From Paracoccus yeei ATCC BAA-599 (lineage in GTDB: Bacteria; Pseudomonadota; Alphaproteobacteria; Rhodobacterales; Rhodobacteraceae), in NCBI RefSeq assembly GCF_000622145.1, contig NZ_JHWH01000026.1, positions 1 through 64,000 of the forward strand: 64,000 nucleotides of DNA. Direction: 5' to 3'. Shown piece by piece: positions 20,161 to 29,115 of the stretch. How positions within the stretch are numbered: position 1 is the stretch's first letter; the number at the start of each line of letters is the position of its first letter. The notes beneath the pieces are model-generated. The model was not told where the DNA came from. It searched no databases and saw only the letters and a program-made list of their open reading frames with translations. The position numbers and the translations under genes are program-made.

Positions 20161-20709
20161 ATGGACAGCGCCGACACCTCCCGCCCCGCCCGCATCGCCA
20201 TCGTCACCGTCTCGGACCGCGCCAGCCGCGGCGAATATCCCGACAAGGGCGGGCCGGGGGCCGAGGACTGGCTGCGCGCCACCATCACCTCGCCGATGCA
20301 GATCACCCGCACCATCATCCCCGACGGGCGCGCAAGCGTCGCCGAAACGCTGCGGCAGCTTTGCGACGGCCTGGGCGCCGACCTGATCCTGGTCACCGGC
20401 GGCACCGGCCCCGCGCCCCGCGACGAAACGCCCGAGGCGCTGGCCGATGTCATGGACAAGGAACTGCCCGGCTTTGGCGAGGAAATGCGCCGCGCCAGCC
20501 TGCGCGAGGTGCCCACCGCGATCCTGTCGCGCCAGACGGCGGGCATCCGCGGCCGGACGCTGATGATCACCATCCCGGGCAAGCCCGCGGCCATCGCCAC
20601 CTGCCTCGATGCGGTCTTTGCCGCCGTGCCCTATTGCCTGGACCTGATCGGCGCCGCGCGGATCGAAACCGATCCCGCCCGCATCAAGGCGTTCCGGCCC
20701 GGTGCCTGA
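20161..20709 (+). CDS. mogA: Molybdopterin adenylyltransferase
   Basis: MogA activates molybdopterin by adenylation before molybdenum insertion. The 182-residue product has the MoCF domain motifs VTVSDRAS near the start and LVTGGTGPAPRDETPEAL in the middle. The start is uncertain: ATG 20161 (MDSADTSRP) is chosen by fit to family length, while ATG 20137 and 20152 and TTG 20131 are in frame upstream. No other molybdenum cofactor gene is close. MoaB-type naming is possible, but the longer MogA form fits better. Confidence 0.85.
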   Translation: MDSADTSRPARIAIVTVSDRASRGEYPDKGGPGAEDWLRATITSPMQITRTIIPDGRASVAETLRQLCDGLGADLILVTGGTGPAPRDETPEALADVMDKELPGFGEEMRRASLREVPTAILSRQTAGIRGRTLMITIPGKPAAIATCLDAVFAAVPYCLDLIGAARIETDPARIKAFRPGA

Positions 20710-20918
20710 CCGCGCCCCACCGTCCATGTCCTGCTTTCCCGCGCGGATATCCAGGGGCAATCCGCAGGACGGCGGCAGGGCCTTGGGCCGCGCCCGCTGT
20801 CGGCGCAAAACCTCGTCAGCACGAACTGGACAAACGCCCCCGCCTTGTGTCCCATACCGGGGAACGGCGGCGGCGCGACGGGCGTTTGCCGGCCAGGAAT
20901 GAAAGGACGAAGACGGCC

Positions 20919-21830
20919 ATGGCCGATGATCCCTACAAGGCGCTGGGCCTCAGCAAGACCGCCACGCAGGACGAAATCAAAAAGGCCTATCGACGGATCG
21001 CCAAGACCGACCACCCGGACCTGAACCCCGATCCGGCGGCGCATGAACGCTTCAAGGCGGCCTCCTCGGCCTATGACCTGCTCAAGGACCCCGAACAGCG
21101 CGCCCGCTTCGACCGGGGCGAGATCGACGCCGCTGGGCAGGAACGGCCGCAGCGGCAGTATTACCGCGATTACGCCCAGGCCGGCGACAACCCCTATCGC
21201 CGGGGTACGCCCGATTTCGACGACCTGTCGGACGTGTTCTCGGACCTGTTCGGCCAGGGGGCGTCCCGTCGGCGGGGCGCGGGCGCGCGGAGCTTTGACA
21301 TGCGGGGCCAGGATCAGCGCTTTACCCTGGAAATCGACTTCATGACGGCGGCGCGGGGCGGCTCGACCCGCATCACCATGCCCGACGGCGCCGTGCTCGA
21401 GGTCAAGATCCCCGAAGGCGCCCGCGACGGCCAGATCATTCGCCTGCGGGGCAAGGGCGGCCCCGGCATGGGCGACGGCGAGCCGGGCGATGCGCTGCTG
21501 ACGCTGATCGTGGCCGAGGATCCCGACTGGCGGCGCGACGGCGACGACGTGGAAACCACCCTGCCCATCACCATCGACGAGGCCGTGCTGGGCGGCAAGG
21601 TCGAGGTTCAGACCATCGACGGCCCGGTGATGCTGACCGTCCCGCGCGGCGCAAGCTCGGGGCAGAAGCTGCGGCTGAAAGGGCGCGGCCTGAAGGGCGA
21701 GGGCGGACGGCGCGGCGACCAGCATGTCGTCCTGAAGATCGTGATGCCGCCTCGGGTGGACGACGAACTGGCCCGCTTCATGCAGGAATGGCGCGAAAGC
21801 CACGCCTACGATCCAAGGAGGGAAAGATGA
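20919..21830 (+). CDS. DnaJ-class J-domain co-chaperone (CbpA-like)
   Basis: This 303-residue protein has an N-terminal J domain (residues about 3-68) with the HPD motif that stimulates DnaK ATPase. A linker rich in Tyr, Gly and Arg follows, then a DnaJ C-terminal substrate-binding domain (residues about 125-290). It lacks the four-cysteine zinc finger of true DnaJ, so it belongs to the CbpA type. The ATG at 20919 is taken from MADDPYKALGL. It overlaps the next gene, a CbpM-like modulator, by ATGA, which supports the assignment. Confidence 0.92.
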   Translation: MADDPYKALGLSKTATQDEIKKAYRRIAKTDHPDLNPDPAAHERFKAASSAYDLLKDPEQRARFDRGEIDAAGQERPQRQYYRDYAQAGDNPYRRGTPDFDDLSDVFSDLFGQGASRRRGAGARSFDMRGQDQRFTLEIDFMTAARGGSTRITMPDGAVLEVKIPEGARDGQIIRLRGKGGPGMGDGEPGDALLTLIVAEDPDWRRDGDDVETTLPITIDEAVLGGKVEVQTIDGPVMLTVPRGASSGQKLRLKGRGLKGEGGRRGDQHVVLKIVMPPRVDDELARFMQEWRESHAYDPRRER

Positions 21831-22177
21831 CGCGCAGGCTTCACACCCTGGCCGAGGTCCTGGCCGAACTGCCGGAGCTGTCCTCCGAGCAGATCGACCG
21901 CTATATCGCCGCGGGCGTGGTGGTGCCGGTCCAGTCCGACCACGGCCCGCTGTTTCGCGACATCGACCTGGCCCGGCTGCACCTGGTCGCCGACCTGGCC
22001 GAAGGCTATCACCTGGACGAAGAGGCGCTGAACCTGGTGCTGTCGCTGGTCGACCAGTTGCACGGGCTGCGCGGCGACATGCGCGCCATCCTCGATGCGC
22101 TCGCGCGCGAGCCGGTCGAGACGCGCGTCCGCCTGAAAACCGCGATCCGCGAGGTCCGGCTGGTGGTCCGGGGCTGA
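21827..22177 (+). CDS. Chaperone modulator CbpM-like (MerR-type fold) protein
   Basis: This 116-residue protein has a winged-helix-like N-terminal part (LPELSSEQIDRYIAAGVVVPV) and a helical C-terminus typical of CbpM. CbpM binds the J domain of CbpA and inhibits its co-chaperone action. AAGGAGGGAAAG is a strong ribosome-binding site that lies inside the end of the upstream J-domain gene, and the ATGA overlap couples the two. Confidence 0.85.
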   Translation: MTRRLHTLAEVLAELPELSSEQIDRYIAAGVVVPVQSDHGPLFRDIDLARLHLVADLAEGYHLDEEALNLVLSLVDQLHGLRGDMRAILDALAREPVETRVRLKTAIREVRLVVRG

Positions 22178-22179
22178 TC

Positions 22180-22197
22180 GTCACGGAACGGTCACGG
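22180..22197 (+). promoter_or_regulatory. Possible Pho-box-like direct repeat
   Basis: GTCACGG occurs twice, 11 bases apart, in the 85-base gap before the phytase-like gene. An 11-base period is the geometry of PhoB boxes (two CTGTCAT-like units), and the downstream protein carries a phytase-like domain. The match to the consensus is partial, so this is only a candidate. Confidence 0.3.
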
Positions 22198-22262
22198 GGG
22201 CGACAAGCCCCTGTTACAACGGGGGGCGACATCCCGGCGGAAACCGAAACCCAAGGATTTCC

Positions 22263-24434
22263 ATGCCCTTCCGCCTGACCTTCTGTTCGCTGATCGCCCT
22301 GGCCGCCGCCATGCCGGCCGCCGCCGATCCCGTCTTCAACCGCATCGCAAGCTTTGCCACCGCCGACAACATGGCGGCGGGCGAGGACCGCGCGCGCGAA
22401 ACCTCGGCCGAGATCATGACCGCCACGCCCGACGGCATGATGCTGATCTATTCCGACAGCCCGCTGAAGGCGATCGGCCTGATCGACATCGCCGATCCCC
22501 GCGCGCCGAAACCCCTGGGCAACATCGCCATGCCGGGCGAGCCCACCACCACCGTGGTGCTGGACAAGACCGCCTTCGTCGGCGTCAACACCTCGGACAG
22601 CTTTACCCAGCCCTCGGGCGTGCTGGCCTCGGTCGATCTGGGCAGCAAGCGGATCGTGGCGACCTGCGACCTGGGCGGGCAGCCCGACTCGGTCGCGCTG
22701 TCGCCCGGCCACGACATGATCGCCGTGGCCATCGAGAACGAGCGCGACGAGGACGTGAACGACGGCGCCCTGCCGCAGATGCCGGCCGGCTTTGTCGTCC
22801 GCCTGCCGGTCAAGGACGGCCAGGTCGATTGCGCGAACCTTGAGCGGATCGACCTGACCGGCCTTGCCGCCGAGGGCGGCGACGATCCCGAGCCGGAATA
22901 TCTCGATTTCAACGCCGATGGCGATCTGGTCGTCACGCTGCAGGAAAACAACCATATCGCGGTGATCGGCGCCGACGGCACCATTGCCGCGCATTTCAGT
23001 GCCGGCACGGTCGATCTGGACGGCATCGACACCGAAAAGGACGGCAAGCTGGACTTTACCGGCAGCCTGCGGGGCGTGCCGCGCGAACCCGACACCGTGG
23101 CCTGGCTTGACAACGACCATTTCGCCACCGCGAACGAGGGGGATTACAAGGGCGGCTCGCGCGGCTTCACCATCTGGAACCGCGACGGCACGGTCGTCCA
23201 CGAATCCGGCCCCGCCTTCGAACACGAGCTGATCCGCATCGGCCACTACCCCGAAAAGCGGTCGGACAAGAAGGGCGTCGAGCCCGAGGCGCTGAAATAC
23301 GCCGAGTTCGACGGCCAAAAGCTGCTGTTCGTCGGTTCGGAACGCGGCAGCGCCATCGCGGTCTATGACGTGGCGGACCCGGCGAATCCCAGCCTGAAAC
23401 AGATCCTGCCCTCGGGCATCGGGCCCGAAGGGCTGGTTGCGATCCCGCAGCGCAACCTGTTCGCCAGCGCCAACGAAACCGACCTGCGCGAGGACGGCGG
23501 CGCCCGGGCCCATGTGATGATCTTTGAACGGGCCGAAGGCGCGCCGGCCTATCCCGCCCTGATCTCGGACGAGGTGATCGGCTGGGGCGCGCTGTCGGGC
23601 CTGACCGTCGATCCGGCCGATCCGGCGGTGCTGTTTGCCGTCAGCGACAGCGTCTACAAGGACCAGCCGGCGATCTACCGCATCCAGACCGGCACGACCC
23701 CGGCGCGCATCACGCAAAAGATCACCGTGACCGAAGGGGGCAAGCCCGCCGCCGGGCTCGACCTTGAAGGGATCGCCGCGGATGGGCAGGGCGGCTTCTG
23801 GCTGGCCAGCGAAGGCAATGCCGAAAAGGGCCTGACGCACCGCATCCTGCATGTGAACGGCGCGGGCGCGGTTCTGGCCCAGGTCGAACTGCCCACTGAA
23901 CTGACCGCCGGCGCCACCCGCTTTGGCCTGGAAGGCATCGCCCGGGCGGCCGACGGCACGTTGTGGATGGCCGTCCAGCGCGAATGGAAGGACGATCCCA
24001 AGGGCCAGGTCAAGCTGCTGCGCCATGACCCGGCGACCGGCGAATGGTCTGCCGTCCGGTATCCGCTGGAAGCCGGCGAAGGCTGGGTCGGCCTGTCCGA
24101 GATCGCGATCCACAAGGATCGCCTGTATCTGATCGAACGCGACAACCTGATCGGCGACAAGGCGCGGCTGAAACAGGTGACTTCGGTTGCGCTGGGCGGG
24201 CTGAAGCCCGCGGCGCTTGGGGGCGACCTGCCGCTGGTCGACAAGCAGGTGGTCCGCGACCTGATCCCCGATCTCAAGCGCTGGAACGGCTATGTCCAGG
24301 ACAAGGTCGAGGGCATGGCGATTTCGCCCGACGGCACGGTCTGGGTCGTGACAGACAACGACGGCGTGGACGATGCCTCGGGCGAGACGCTGTTCTGGTC
24401 CTTCGGCCTCGAGACCCAGACGGCGGCCCGATAG
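22263..24434 (+). CDS. Exported phytase-like esterase-type beta-propeller protein
   Basis: This 723-residue protein has a Sec signal peptide (MPFRLTFCSLIALAAAMPAAA). The first half resembles the choice-of-anchor/alkaline-phosphatase-associated beta-propeller region, with NEGDYKG and acidic DGD-type loops. The second half (about 440-720) resembles the phytase-like esterase domain, with repeated GLEGIA and DLEGIA motifs. The likely location is the periplasm or outside, with metal-dependent phosphate-ester hydrolysis as a family-based guess. It is followed by a terminator shared with ftsY. Confidence 0.82.
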   Translation: MPFRLTFCSLIALAAAMPAAADPVFNRIASFATADNMAAGEDRARETSAEIMTATPDGMMLIYSDSPLKAIGLIDIADPRAPKPLGNIAMPGEPTTTVVLDKTAFVGVNTSDSFTQPSGVLASVDLGSKRIVATCDLGGQPDSVALSPGHDMIAVAIENERDEDVNDGALPQMPAGFVVRLPVKDGQVDCANLERIDLTGLAAEGGDDPEPEYLDFNADGDLVVTLQENNHIAVIGADGTIAAHFSAGTVDLDGIDTEKDGKLDFTGSLRGVPREPDTVAWLDNDHFATANEGDYKGGSRGFTIWNRDGTVVHESGPAFEHELIRIGHYPEKRSDKKGVEPEALKYAEFDGQKLLFVGSERGSAIAVYDVADPANPSLKQILPSGIGPEGLVAIPQRNLFASANETDLREDGGARAHVMIFERAEGAPAYPALISDEVIGWGALSGLTVDPADPAVLFAVSDSVYKDQPAIYRIQTGTTPARITQKITVTEGGKPAAGLDLEGIAADGQGGFWLASEGNAEKGLTHRILHVNGAGAVLAQVELPTELTAGATRFGLEGIARAADGTLWMAVQREWKDDPKGQVKLLRHDPATGEWSAVRYPLEAGEGWVGLSEIAIHKDRLYLIERDNLIGDKARLKQVTSVALGGLKPAALGGDLPLVDKQVVRDLIPDLKRWNGYVQDKVEGMAISPDGTVWVVTDNDGVDDASGETLFWSFGLETQTAAR

Positions 24435-24443
24435 GCCGGGCAG

Positions 24444-24469
24444 GGCGGGGGGGCGTCCCCCCGCCTTAT
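24444..24469. terminator. Bidirectional terminator between phytase-like gene and ftsY
   Basis: A 9-bp GC stem (GGCGGGGGG/CCCCCCGCC) with a GCGT loop lies between two convergent stops, with TTATT on the plus-strand side. The minus-strand side lacks a T tract. Confidence 0.6.
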
Positions 24470-25587
24470 TCCCCCAGGCCCACCAGCGCGCGGGCAAAGT
24501 CCCGCGCGTCGAAGGCGTCCAGGTCGTCGATCTGCTCGCCGACGCCGATCGCATGGATCGGCAGGCCGAAGCGGTCGGCCAGCGCCACCAGCACGCCGCC
24601 GCGGGCCGTCCCGTCCAGTTTGGTCATGACCAGCCCCGACACATCCGCCAGCTTCTGGAAGGTCTCGACCTGGCTCAGCGCGTTCTGCCCGGTGGTCGCG
24701 TCCAGCACCAGAAGGGTGTTGTGTGGCGCCGAAGGGTCCTTCTTGCGGATGACGCGGACGATCTTGGCCAGCTCCTCCATCAGGTCCTGGCGGTTCTGCA
24801 GCCGGCCGGCGGTGTCGATCATCAGCAGGTCGGCGCCCTCGGCCTCGGCCCGGTTCATCGCGTCATAGGCCAGGCTCGCGGGGTCCGAGCCCTCGGGCGC
24901 GGTCATCACCGGAACGCCCGCGCGCCTGCCCCAGACCTGCAACTGTTCCACCGCCGCCGCGCGAAAGGTATCGCCCGCCGCGATCACCACGTTCTTGCCC
25001 GCCGCCTTGAACTGGCTGGCGAGCTTGCCGATGGTCGTGGTCTTGCCCGATCCGTTCACCCCCACCACCAGCACCACCTGCGGCCGCTTGGGATAGATCG
25101 GCAGCGGCTTGGCGACCGGCTCCATGATCCGGGCGATCTCTCCGGCCAGCAGCTCCTTGAGCTCGGTGGCCGAGATGCGCCGCCCCATCCGCCCCTCGGC
25201 GATGTTGGCGGTGACGCGCAGGGCGGTTTCCACCCCCATGTCGGCCTGGACCAGCATGTCCTCCAGGCTTTCCAGCATCTCGTCGTCCAGTTCGCGCCGG
25301 GGCTCGGCGACAGCGGCCCCGCCCCCGAACAGGCGGCCCAGCAGGCCAGGGCGCGCGGCGGGGGCCGCCGGATCGGCTGCAGGCTCGGCCGGCTCGGGCA
25401 GCCGCACCGGCATGGGCTGGGCCGTGGGCGCCGGGGCGGGGGCCAGCCCCTCGGTCATGGGCGGTTCCGCCCGGCCGGGCACCGGCTGTTCCTGATCCGC
25501 GCCTTCCGAGACGATATCCTCAAGCCCCGCGCCGATCTTGGACGAGGACCGCGTCAGCCGGTCGCGCAGTTTCGAGAAGAAAGACAT
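24466..25587 (-). CDS. ftsY: Signal recognition particle receptor
   Basis: FtsY docks SRP-ribosome complexes at the inner membrane for co-translational insertion. The 373-residue product has a Pro/Ala-rich acidic A domain (about residues 1-90), an N domain, and the G domain with GVNGSGKTTTIGKLA, DTFRAAAVEQL, DTAGRLQN and TKLDGTARGG. The start at 25587 gives MSFFSKLRDRLTRS, an amphipathic membrane-contact helix typical of FtsY. Confidence 0.97.
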   Translation of the reverse strand: MSFFSKLRDRLTRSSSKIGAGLEDIVSEGADQEQPVPGRAEPPMTEGLAPAPAPTAQPMPVRLPEPAEPAADPAAPAARPGLLGRLFGGGAAVAEPRRELDDEMLESLEDMLVQADMGVETALRVTANIAEGRMGRRISATELKELLAGEIARIMEPVAKPLPIYPKRPQVVLVVGVNGSGKTTTIGKLASQFKAAGKNVVIAAGDTFRAAAVEQLQVWGRRAGVPVMTAPEGSDPASLAYDAMNRAEAEGADLLMIDTAGRLQNRQDLMEELAKIVRVIRKKDPSAPHNTLLVLDATTGQNALSQVETFQKLADVSGLVMTKLDGTARGGVLVALADRFGLPIHAIGVGEQIDDLDAFDARDFARALVGLGE

Positions 25588-25710
25588 CAGCCCACCCTTG
25601 TTCCTGTGGCCCAGAACCTAGGCTTTCCGCGCCGAAAGGAAAAGGGCAGCATCGCCGCGCTGCCGGAACCCGCGCGCACAGCCCGCGTTGACAGCGACAA
25701 GGAGGATGCC

Positions 25711-25971
25711 ATGTCCCACAACACCGAACCCGAACGCGCCGCGAGGCGCCATCCCGGCCCGATCATCGGCATCGCCGTGGCGCTTCTTGCCGCCGCCGCC
25801 GCCTGGTTCTGGTGGATGGGCGCCGAGCCGCGCGAGGAAGGCGATGTCAGCCGCATCGAATCCACGCAGGCCCCGGCCGGCGGCGCCGAAAACGTGCGCG
25901 AAGGCTCGCCCGCGCCCGGAACGCCGGCCACGGGCGCACCGCCCGAACCGGCCCAGCCGGCGGCCAACTAG
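25711..25971 (+). CDS. Small single-pass membrane protein
   Basis: This 86-residue hypothetical protein has one membrane segment (PIIGIAVALLAAAAAWFWWM, residues about 16-35) after a charged N-terminus. The Pro/Ala/Gly-rich tail of about 50 residues would be periplasmic. AAGGAGGA precedes the ATG by a few bases, so translation is likely. It is divergent from ftsY. I do not recognise the family. Confidence 0.75.
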   Translation: MSHNTEPERAARRHPGPIIGIAVALLAAAAAWFWWMGAEPREEGDVSRIESTQAPAGGAENVREGSPAPGTPATGAPPEPAQPAAN

Positions 25972-25982
25972 CGCGAATGAAA

Positions 25983-26005
25983 AAGGGGGCGTCGACGGCC
26001 CCCTT
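25983..26005. terminator. Bidirectional terminator between small membrane gene and pgk
   Basis: An 8-bp stem AAGGGGGC/GCCCCCTT with a 7-base loop sits between convergent genes. AAAA lies on the left flank and CCTT on the right, so it can serve both directions. Confidence 0.75.
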
Positions 26006-26027
26006 CCTTCATGGCTGCCCAAGGGGA

Positions 26028-27224
26028 TCAGCGCCGTTCCAGCGCCGCGACACCGGGCAGTACCTTGCCCTCCATCCATTCCAGGAAGGCGCCGCCGGCG
26101 GTCGAGATGAAGGTGAAGTCGCCCGCCACGCCGGCCTTGTTCAGCGCCGCGACCGTATCGCCGCCGCCGGCCACCGAAATCAGCTTGCCTTCGCGCGTCA
26201 GCCGCGCCGCCTCTTGCGCGGCGGCATTGGTCGCGGCGTCGAAGGGGGCGATCTCAAAGGCGCCCAGCGGGCCGTTCCAGATCAGCGTGCGCGAGGCCTC
26301 GAAGACCTCGCGGATCTTCGCCACGGTCTGCGGCCCGGCGTCCAGGATCATCGCATCGGCCGGGCAGGCGGTCGCGGCGACCGTCTCGTTCTCGGCTCCG
26401 GCCTTGAACTCGCGCGCCACCACCACGTCGACCGGCAGGTGAATCGCGCAGCCTGCACCCTGGGCCTTGTCCAGGATCTCGCGCGCGGTGTCGGCCATGT
26501 CGCGTTCGGCCAGCGACGTGCCGACCTCGATGCCCTGGGCCACCAGGAAGGTGTTGGCCATGCCGCCGCCGATCACCAGGTGGTCCACCTTGGAGATCAG
26601 GTTGCCCAGCAGGTCCAGCTTGGTCGAGACCTTGGCCCCGCCCACCACCGCGACGACCGGGCGCTGCGGATTGCCAAGCGCCGCGTCCAGCGCCTTGAGT
26701 TCCGCCTCCATCAGCCGGCCCGCGGCCGAGGGCAGCAGCCGCGCGATCCCTTCGGTCGAGGCATGGGCCCGGTGCGCGGCCGAGAATGCGTCATTGACAT
26801 AGGCCTGCCCCAGCGCGGCCAGCGAGGCGGCGAAGGTGGGGTCGTTCGCCTCTTCGCCGGGATAGAAGCGGGTGTTTTCCAGCAGGGCCACGTCGCCGGG
26901 GCGCAGGTCGGCCACGACGCGCTTGGCGGGACCGCCGATGGCCTCGTCGGCGAACTTGACGGTCTGGCCCAGGGCCTTTTCCAGCGCGGGGATGACGACC
27001 TTCAGGCTCATCGCATCGACACGCTTGCCCTTGGGCCGGTCGAAATGGGCCAGCAGGACCGGGATGCCGCCCCGCGCCTGGATGTCCTTGACCGTCGGCA
27101 CGATCTTTTCGATCCGGGTGGCGTCGGTCACCTGTCCGTTTTCCACCGGGACGTTCACGTCCACGCGGGTCAGGACCACCTTGCCATCAAGGTCGAGGTC
27201 GTCGATCGTGTTGAAATCCGCCAT
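26028..27224 (-). CDS. pgk: Phosphoglycerate kinase
   Basis: Pgk interconverts 1,3-bisphosphoglycerate and 3-phosphoglycerate in glycolysis and gluconeogenesis. The 398-residue product has [15 protein letters not shown] and HFDRPKG in the N-domain, [12 protein letters not shown] at the domain boundary and the nucleotide-loop motif GGGDTVAAL. The start at 27224 ([12 protein letters not shown]) follows AAAGGGAGA. No gap/tkt/fba neighbour is present. Confidence 0.98.
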   Translation of the reverse strand: MADFNTIDDLDLDGKVVLTRVDVNVPVENGQVTDATRIEKIVPTVKDIQARGGIPVLLAHFDRPKGKRVDAMSLKVVIPALEKALGQTVKFADEAIGGPAKRVVADLRPGDVALLENTRFYPGEEANDPTFAASLAALGQAYVNDAFSAAHRAHASTEGIARLLPSAAGRLMEAELKALDAALGNPQRPVVAVVGGAKVSTKLDLLGNLISKVDHLVIGGGMANTFLVAQGIEVGTSLAERDMADTAREILDKAQGAGCAIHLPVDVVVAREFKAGAENETVAATACPADAMILDAGPQTVAKIREVFEASRTLIWNGPLGAFEIAPFDAATNAAAQEAARLTREGKLISVAGGGDTVAALNKAGVAGDFTFISTAGGAFLEWMEGKVLPGVAALERR

Positions 27225-27389
27225 GGGTCTCCCTTTCCTGATGGGCCTCACGCTGCCGTGGGCGGTTGTCCCGCAAGATGACATTGCCGTCAACCTGCGC
27301 CGGTTCCGAACCCGTGCGCAATGGCGGCGTTGTATGGCCGTGACGAAACGCTTATGCCTGACCCCCGAGCCATCAGAAGGAGAACCCCC

Positions 27390-27899
27390 ATGGCCGAGAT
27401 CAAGGATCCCGAGAACACGGTGATCATCGAGCTGAAGGACGGCCCCGTCGTCATCGAGCTTTTGCCCGACGTGGCGCCCAAGCATGTCGAGCGGATGAAA
27501 GAGCTGGCCCGCGCCGGAAAATACGACAACGTGGCCTTTCACCGCGTGATCGAGGGTTTCATGGCCCAGACCGGCGACGTGGAGCACGCCAATATGGAGC
27601 AGGGCTACAATCCCGGCCGCGCGGGCACGGGCGGGTCGGACCTGCCGGACCTGCCGGCCGAGTTCTCGCGCCTGCCGCATGACCGGGGAACGCTCGGCGC
27701 CGCGCGCTCGATGAACCCGAACAGCGCCAACAGCCAGTTCTTCATCAATTTCAGCGACAACCATTTCCTGAACGGGCAATACACGGTCTATGGCCGGGTC
27801 GTCTCGGGGATGGAGGCGGTGGACAAGATCGCCCGCGGCGAGCCGCCGGCGAACCCCGACCGCATGATCTCGGTCAAGGTGGCTGCCGATGTGGCGTAA
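27390..27899 (+). CDS. Cyclophilin-type peptidyl-prolyl isomerase (cytoplasmic)
   Basis: This 169-residue protein is a complete cyclophilin domain with [14 protein letters not shown] and [11 protein letters not shown], which include the catalytic Arg and Phe region. It has no signal peptide, so it should act in the cytoplasm. AGAAGGAGAA precedes the ATG. The end overlaps by 11 bases a second cyclophilin with a signal peptide, giving a tandem pair for two compartments. Confidence 0.95.
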   Translation: MAEIKDPENTVIIELKDGPVVIELLPDVAPKHVERMKELARAGKYDNVAFHRVIEGFMAQTGDVEHANMEQGYNPGRAGTGGSDLPDLPAEFSRLPHDRGTLGAARSMNPNSANSQFFINFSDNHFLNGQYTVYGRVVSGMEAVDKIARGEPPANPDRMISVKVAADVA

Positions 27900-28482
27900 G
27901 GCGCTGATCCCCGCGCTGGTCCTGGCCGCCGGCTCGGCCCAGGCCGAAGGGCTGCCTGGCGTCACCGACGGCCCCGGCCCGAACCTGGTGATCGAGGTCG
28001 CCGACGCCTCGGGCGCGCCCAAGGGCAGGATCGTCCTGGACCTTTACCCCGAGAAGGCCCCCAAGCATGTCGAGCGCCTGACGGGGCTGGCCAAGTCGGG
28101 CGCCTATGACGGGGTGGTGTTCCACCGCGTGCTCGAAGGCTTCATGGCCCAGACCGGTGACGTGGCCTATGGCAAGCATGGCGCGGACACGGCGCGGGCC
28201 GGCATGGGCGGCTCGGACCTGCCCGACCTTGCGGCCGAGTTCAACGACGTGAGCTTTCAACGCGGCACCGTGGGCATGGCGCGCTCGCAGGACCCGAACA
28301 GCGCCAACAGCCAGTTCTTCATCGACCTGGCCCCGGCCGATTTCCTGGACGGGCAGTATACCGTCGTTGGCCAGCTGGTCGACGGCTGGGATGTGCTGAA
28401 CGCGATCAAGAAGGGCGACCCGGCCGCCAATGGCGCGGTGGTCGATCCCGACTACATGCTGAAGGTCACGGTCGAGGAGTGA
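27889..28482 (+). CDS. Cyclophilin-type peptidyl-prolyl isomerase (exported)
   Basis: This 197-residue protein has a short Sec signal ([19 protein letters not shown]) and then a cyclophilin domain with [14 protein letters not shown] and [11 protein letters not shown]. It should fold proteins in the periplasm. It resembles the preceding gene closely in domain sequence, so it probably arose by tandem duplication and gain of a signal peptide. A terminator follows. Confidence 0.94.
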   Translation: MWRKALIPALVLAAGSAQAEGLPGVTDGPGPNLVIEVADASGAPKGRIVLDLYPEKAPKHVERLTGLAKSGAYDGVVFHRVLEGFMAQTGDVAYGKHGADTARAGMGGSDLPDLAAEFNDVSFQRGTVGMARSQDPNSANSQFFIDLAPADFLDGQYTVVGQLVDGWDVLNAIKKGDPAANGAVVDPDYMLKVTVEE

Positions 28483-28504
28483 TCCCGGCCCCTGCCCACA
28501 GCCG

Positions 28505-28531
28505 AAAGCCCCGCCCTTGCGCGGGGCTTTT
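28505..28531 (+). terminator. Terminator of the cyclophilin pair
   Basis: A 10-bp stem AAAGCCCCGC/GCGGGGCTTT with a six-base loop, followed by T, begins 22 bases after the second cyclophilin stop. Confidence 0.88.
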
Positions 28532-28549
28532 CCAACCCGGAGCCCGCCC

Positions 28550-29005
28550 ATGACCACGCTTTACATCGACGCCGACGCCTGCCCGGTCAAGGCCGAGGCC
28601 GAGCGCGTCGCCACCCGCCTGCGCCTGCCGATGGTCCTGGTCTGCAACGGCGGGCTGCGCCCCTCGCCGAACCCCTTCGTGTCCCTGCAGATCGTCCCCG
28701 AGGGCCCGGACGTGGCCGACCAGTGGATCGCCGCGCATTGCGGGCCGGGCGACGTGGTGGTGACATCGGACATTCCCCTGGCTGACCGCTGCCTCAAGGC
28801 CGGCGCGCAGGTGATCCAGCCCAATGGCGAGGTGCTGACGCCGGCCAACATCGGCGGCCGGCTGGCGACGCGCGACCTGATGCAGGACCTGCGCGCGGCC
28901 GACCCGTTCCGGCAGGGCAGCGGCGCGGCATTCTCCAAGGCCGACCGCGCGCGATTCCTGCAGGCGCTGGACCGGGTCATGGCGGCGGCGGTGCGGGCGG
29001 GGTGA
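28550..29005 (+). CDS. YaiI/YqxD family protein (DUF188)
   Basis: This 151-residue protein has the family signature [19 protein letters not shown], with [11 protein letters not shown] in the middle. DUF188 proteins have a NYN/PIN-like fold that implies nuclease activity, but no function is established. Start at 28550. Confidence 0.93.
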   Translation: MTTLYIDADACPVKAEAERVATRLRLPMVLVCNGGLRPSPNPFVSLQIVPEGPDVADQWIAAHCGPGDVVVTSDIPLADRCLKAGAQVIQPNGEVLTPANIGGRLATRDLMQDLRAADPFRQGSGAAFSKADRARFLQALDRVMAAAVRAG

Positions 29006-29115
29006 GGAAGCGCGGACTCCGCGGAAATCTCTTGCTATCAGGGACATGCGTGCGTGATATGATCGCGTCTGCATCGCCGGTCGCGGCGTGGTGCCGTTAA
29101 CTGTGGGAAACGAGT

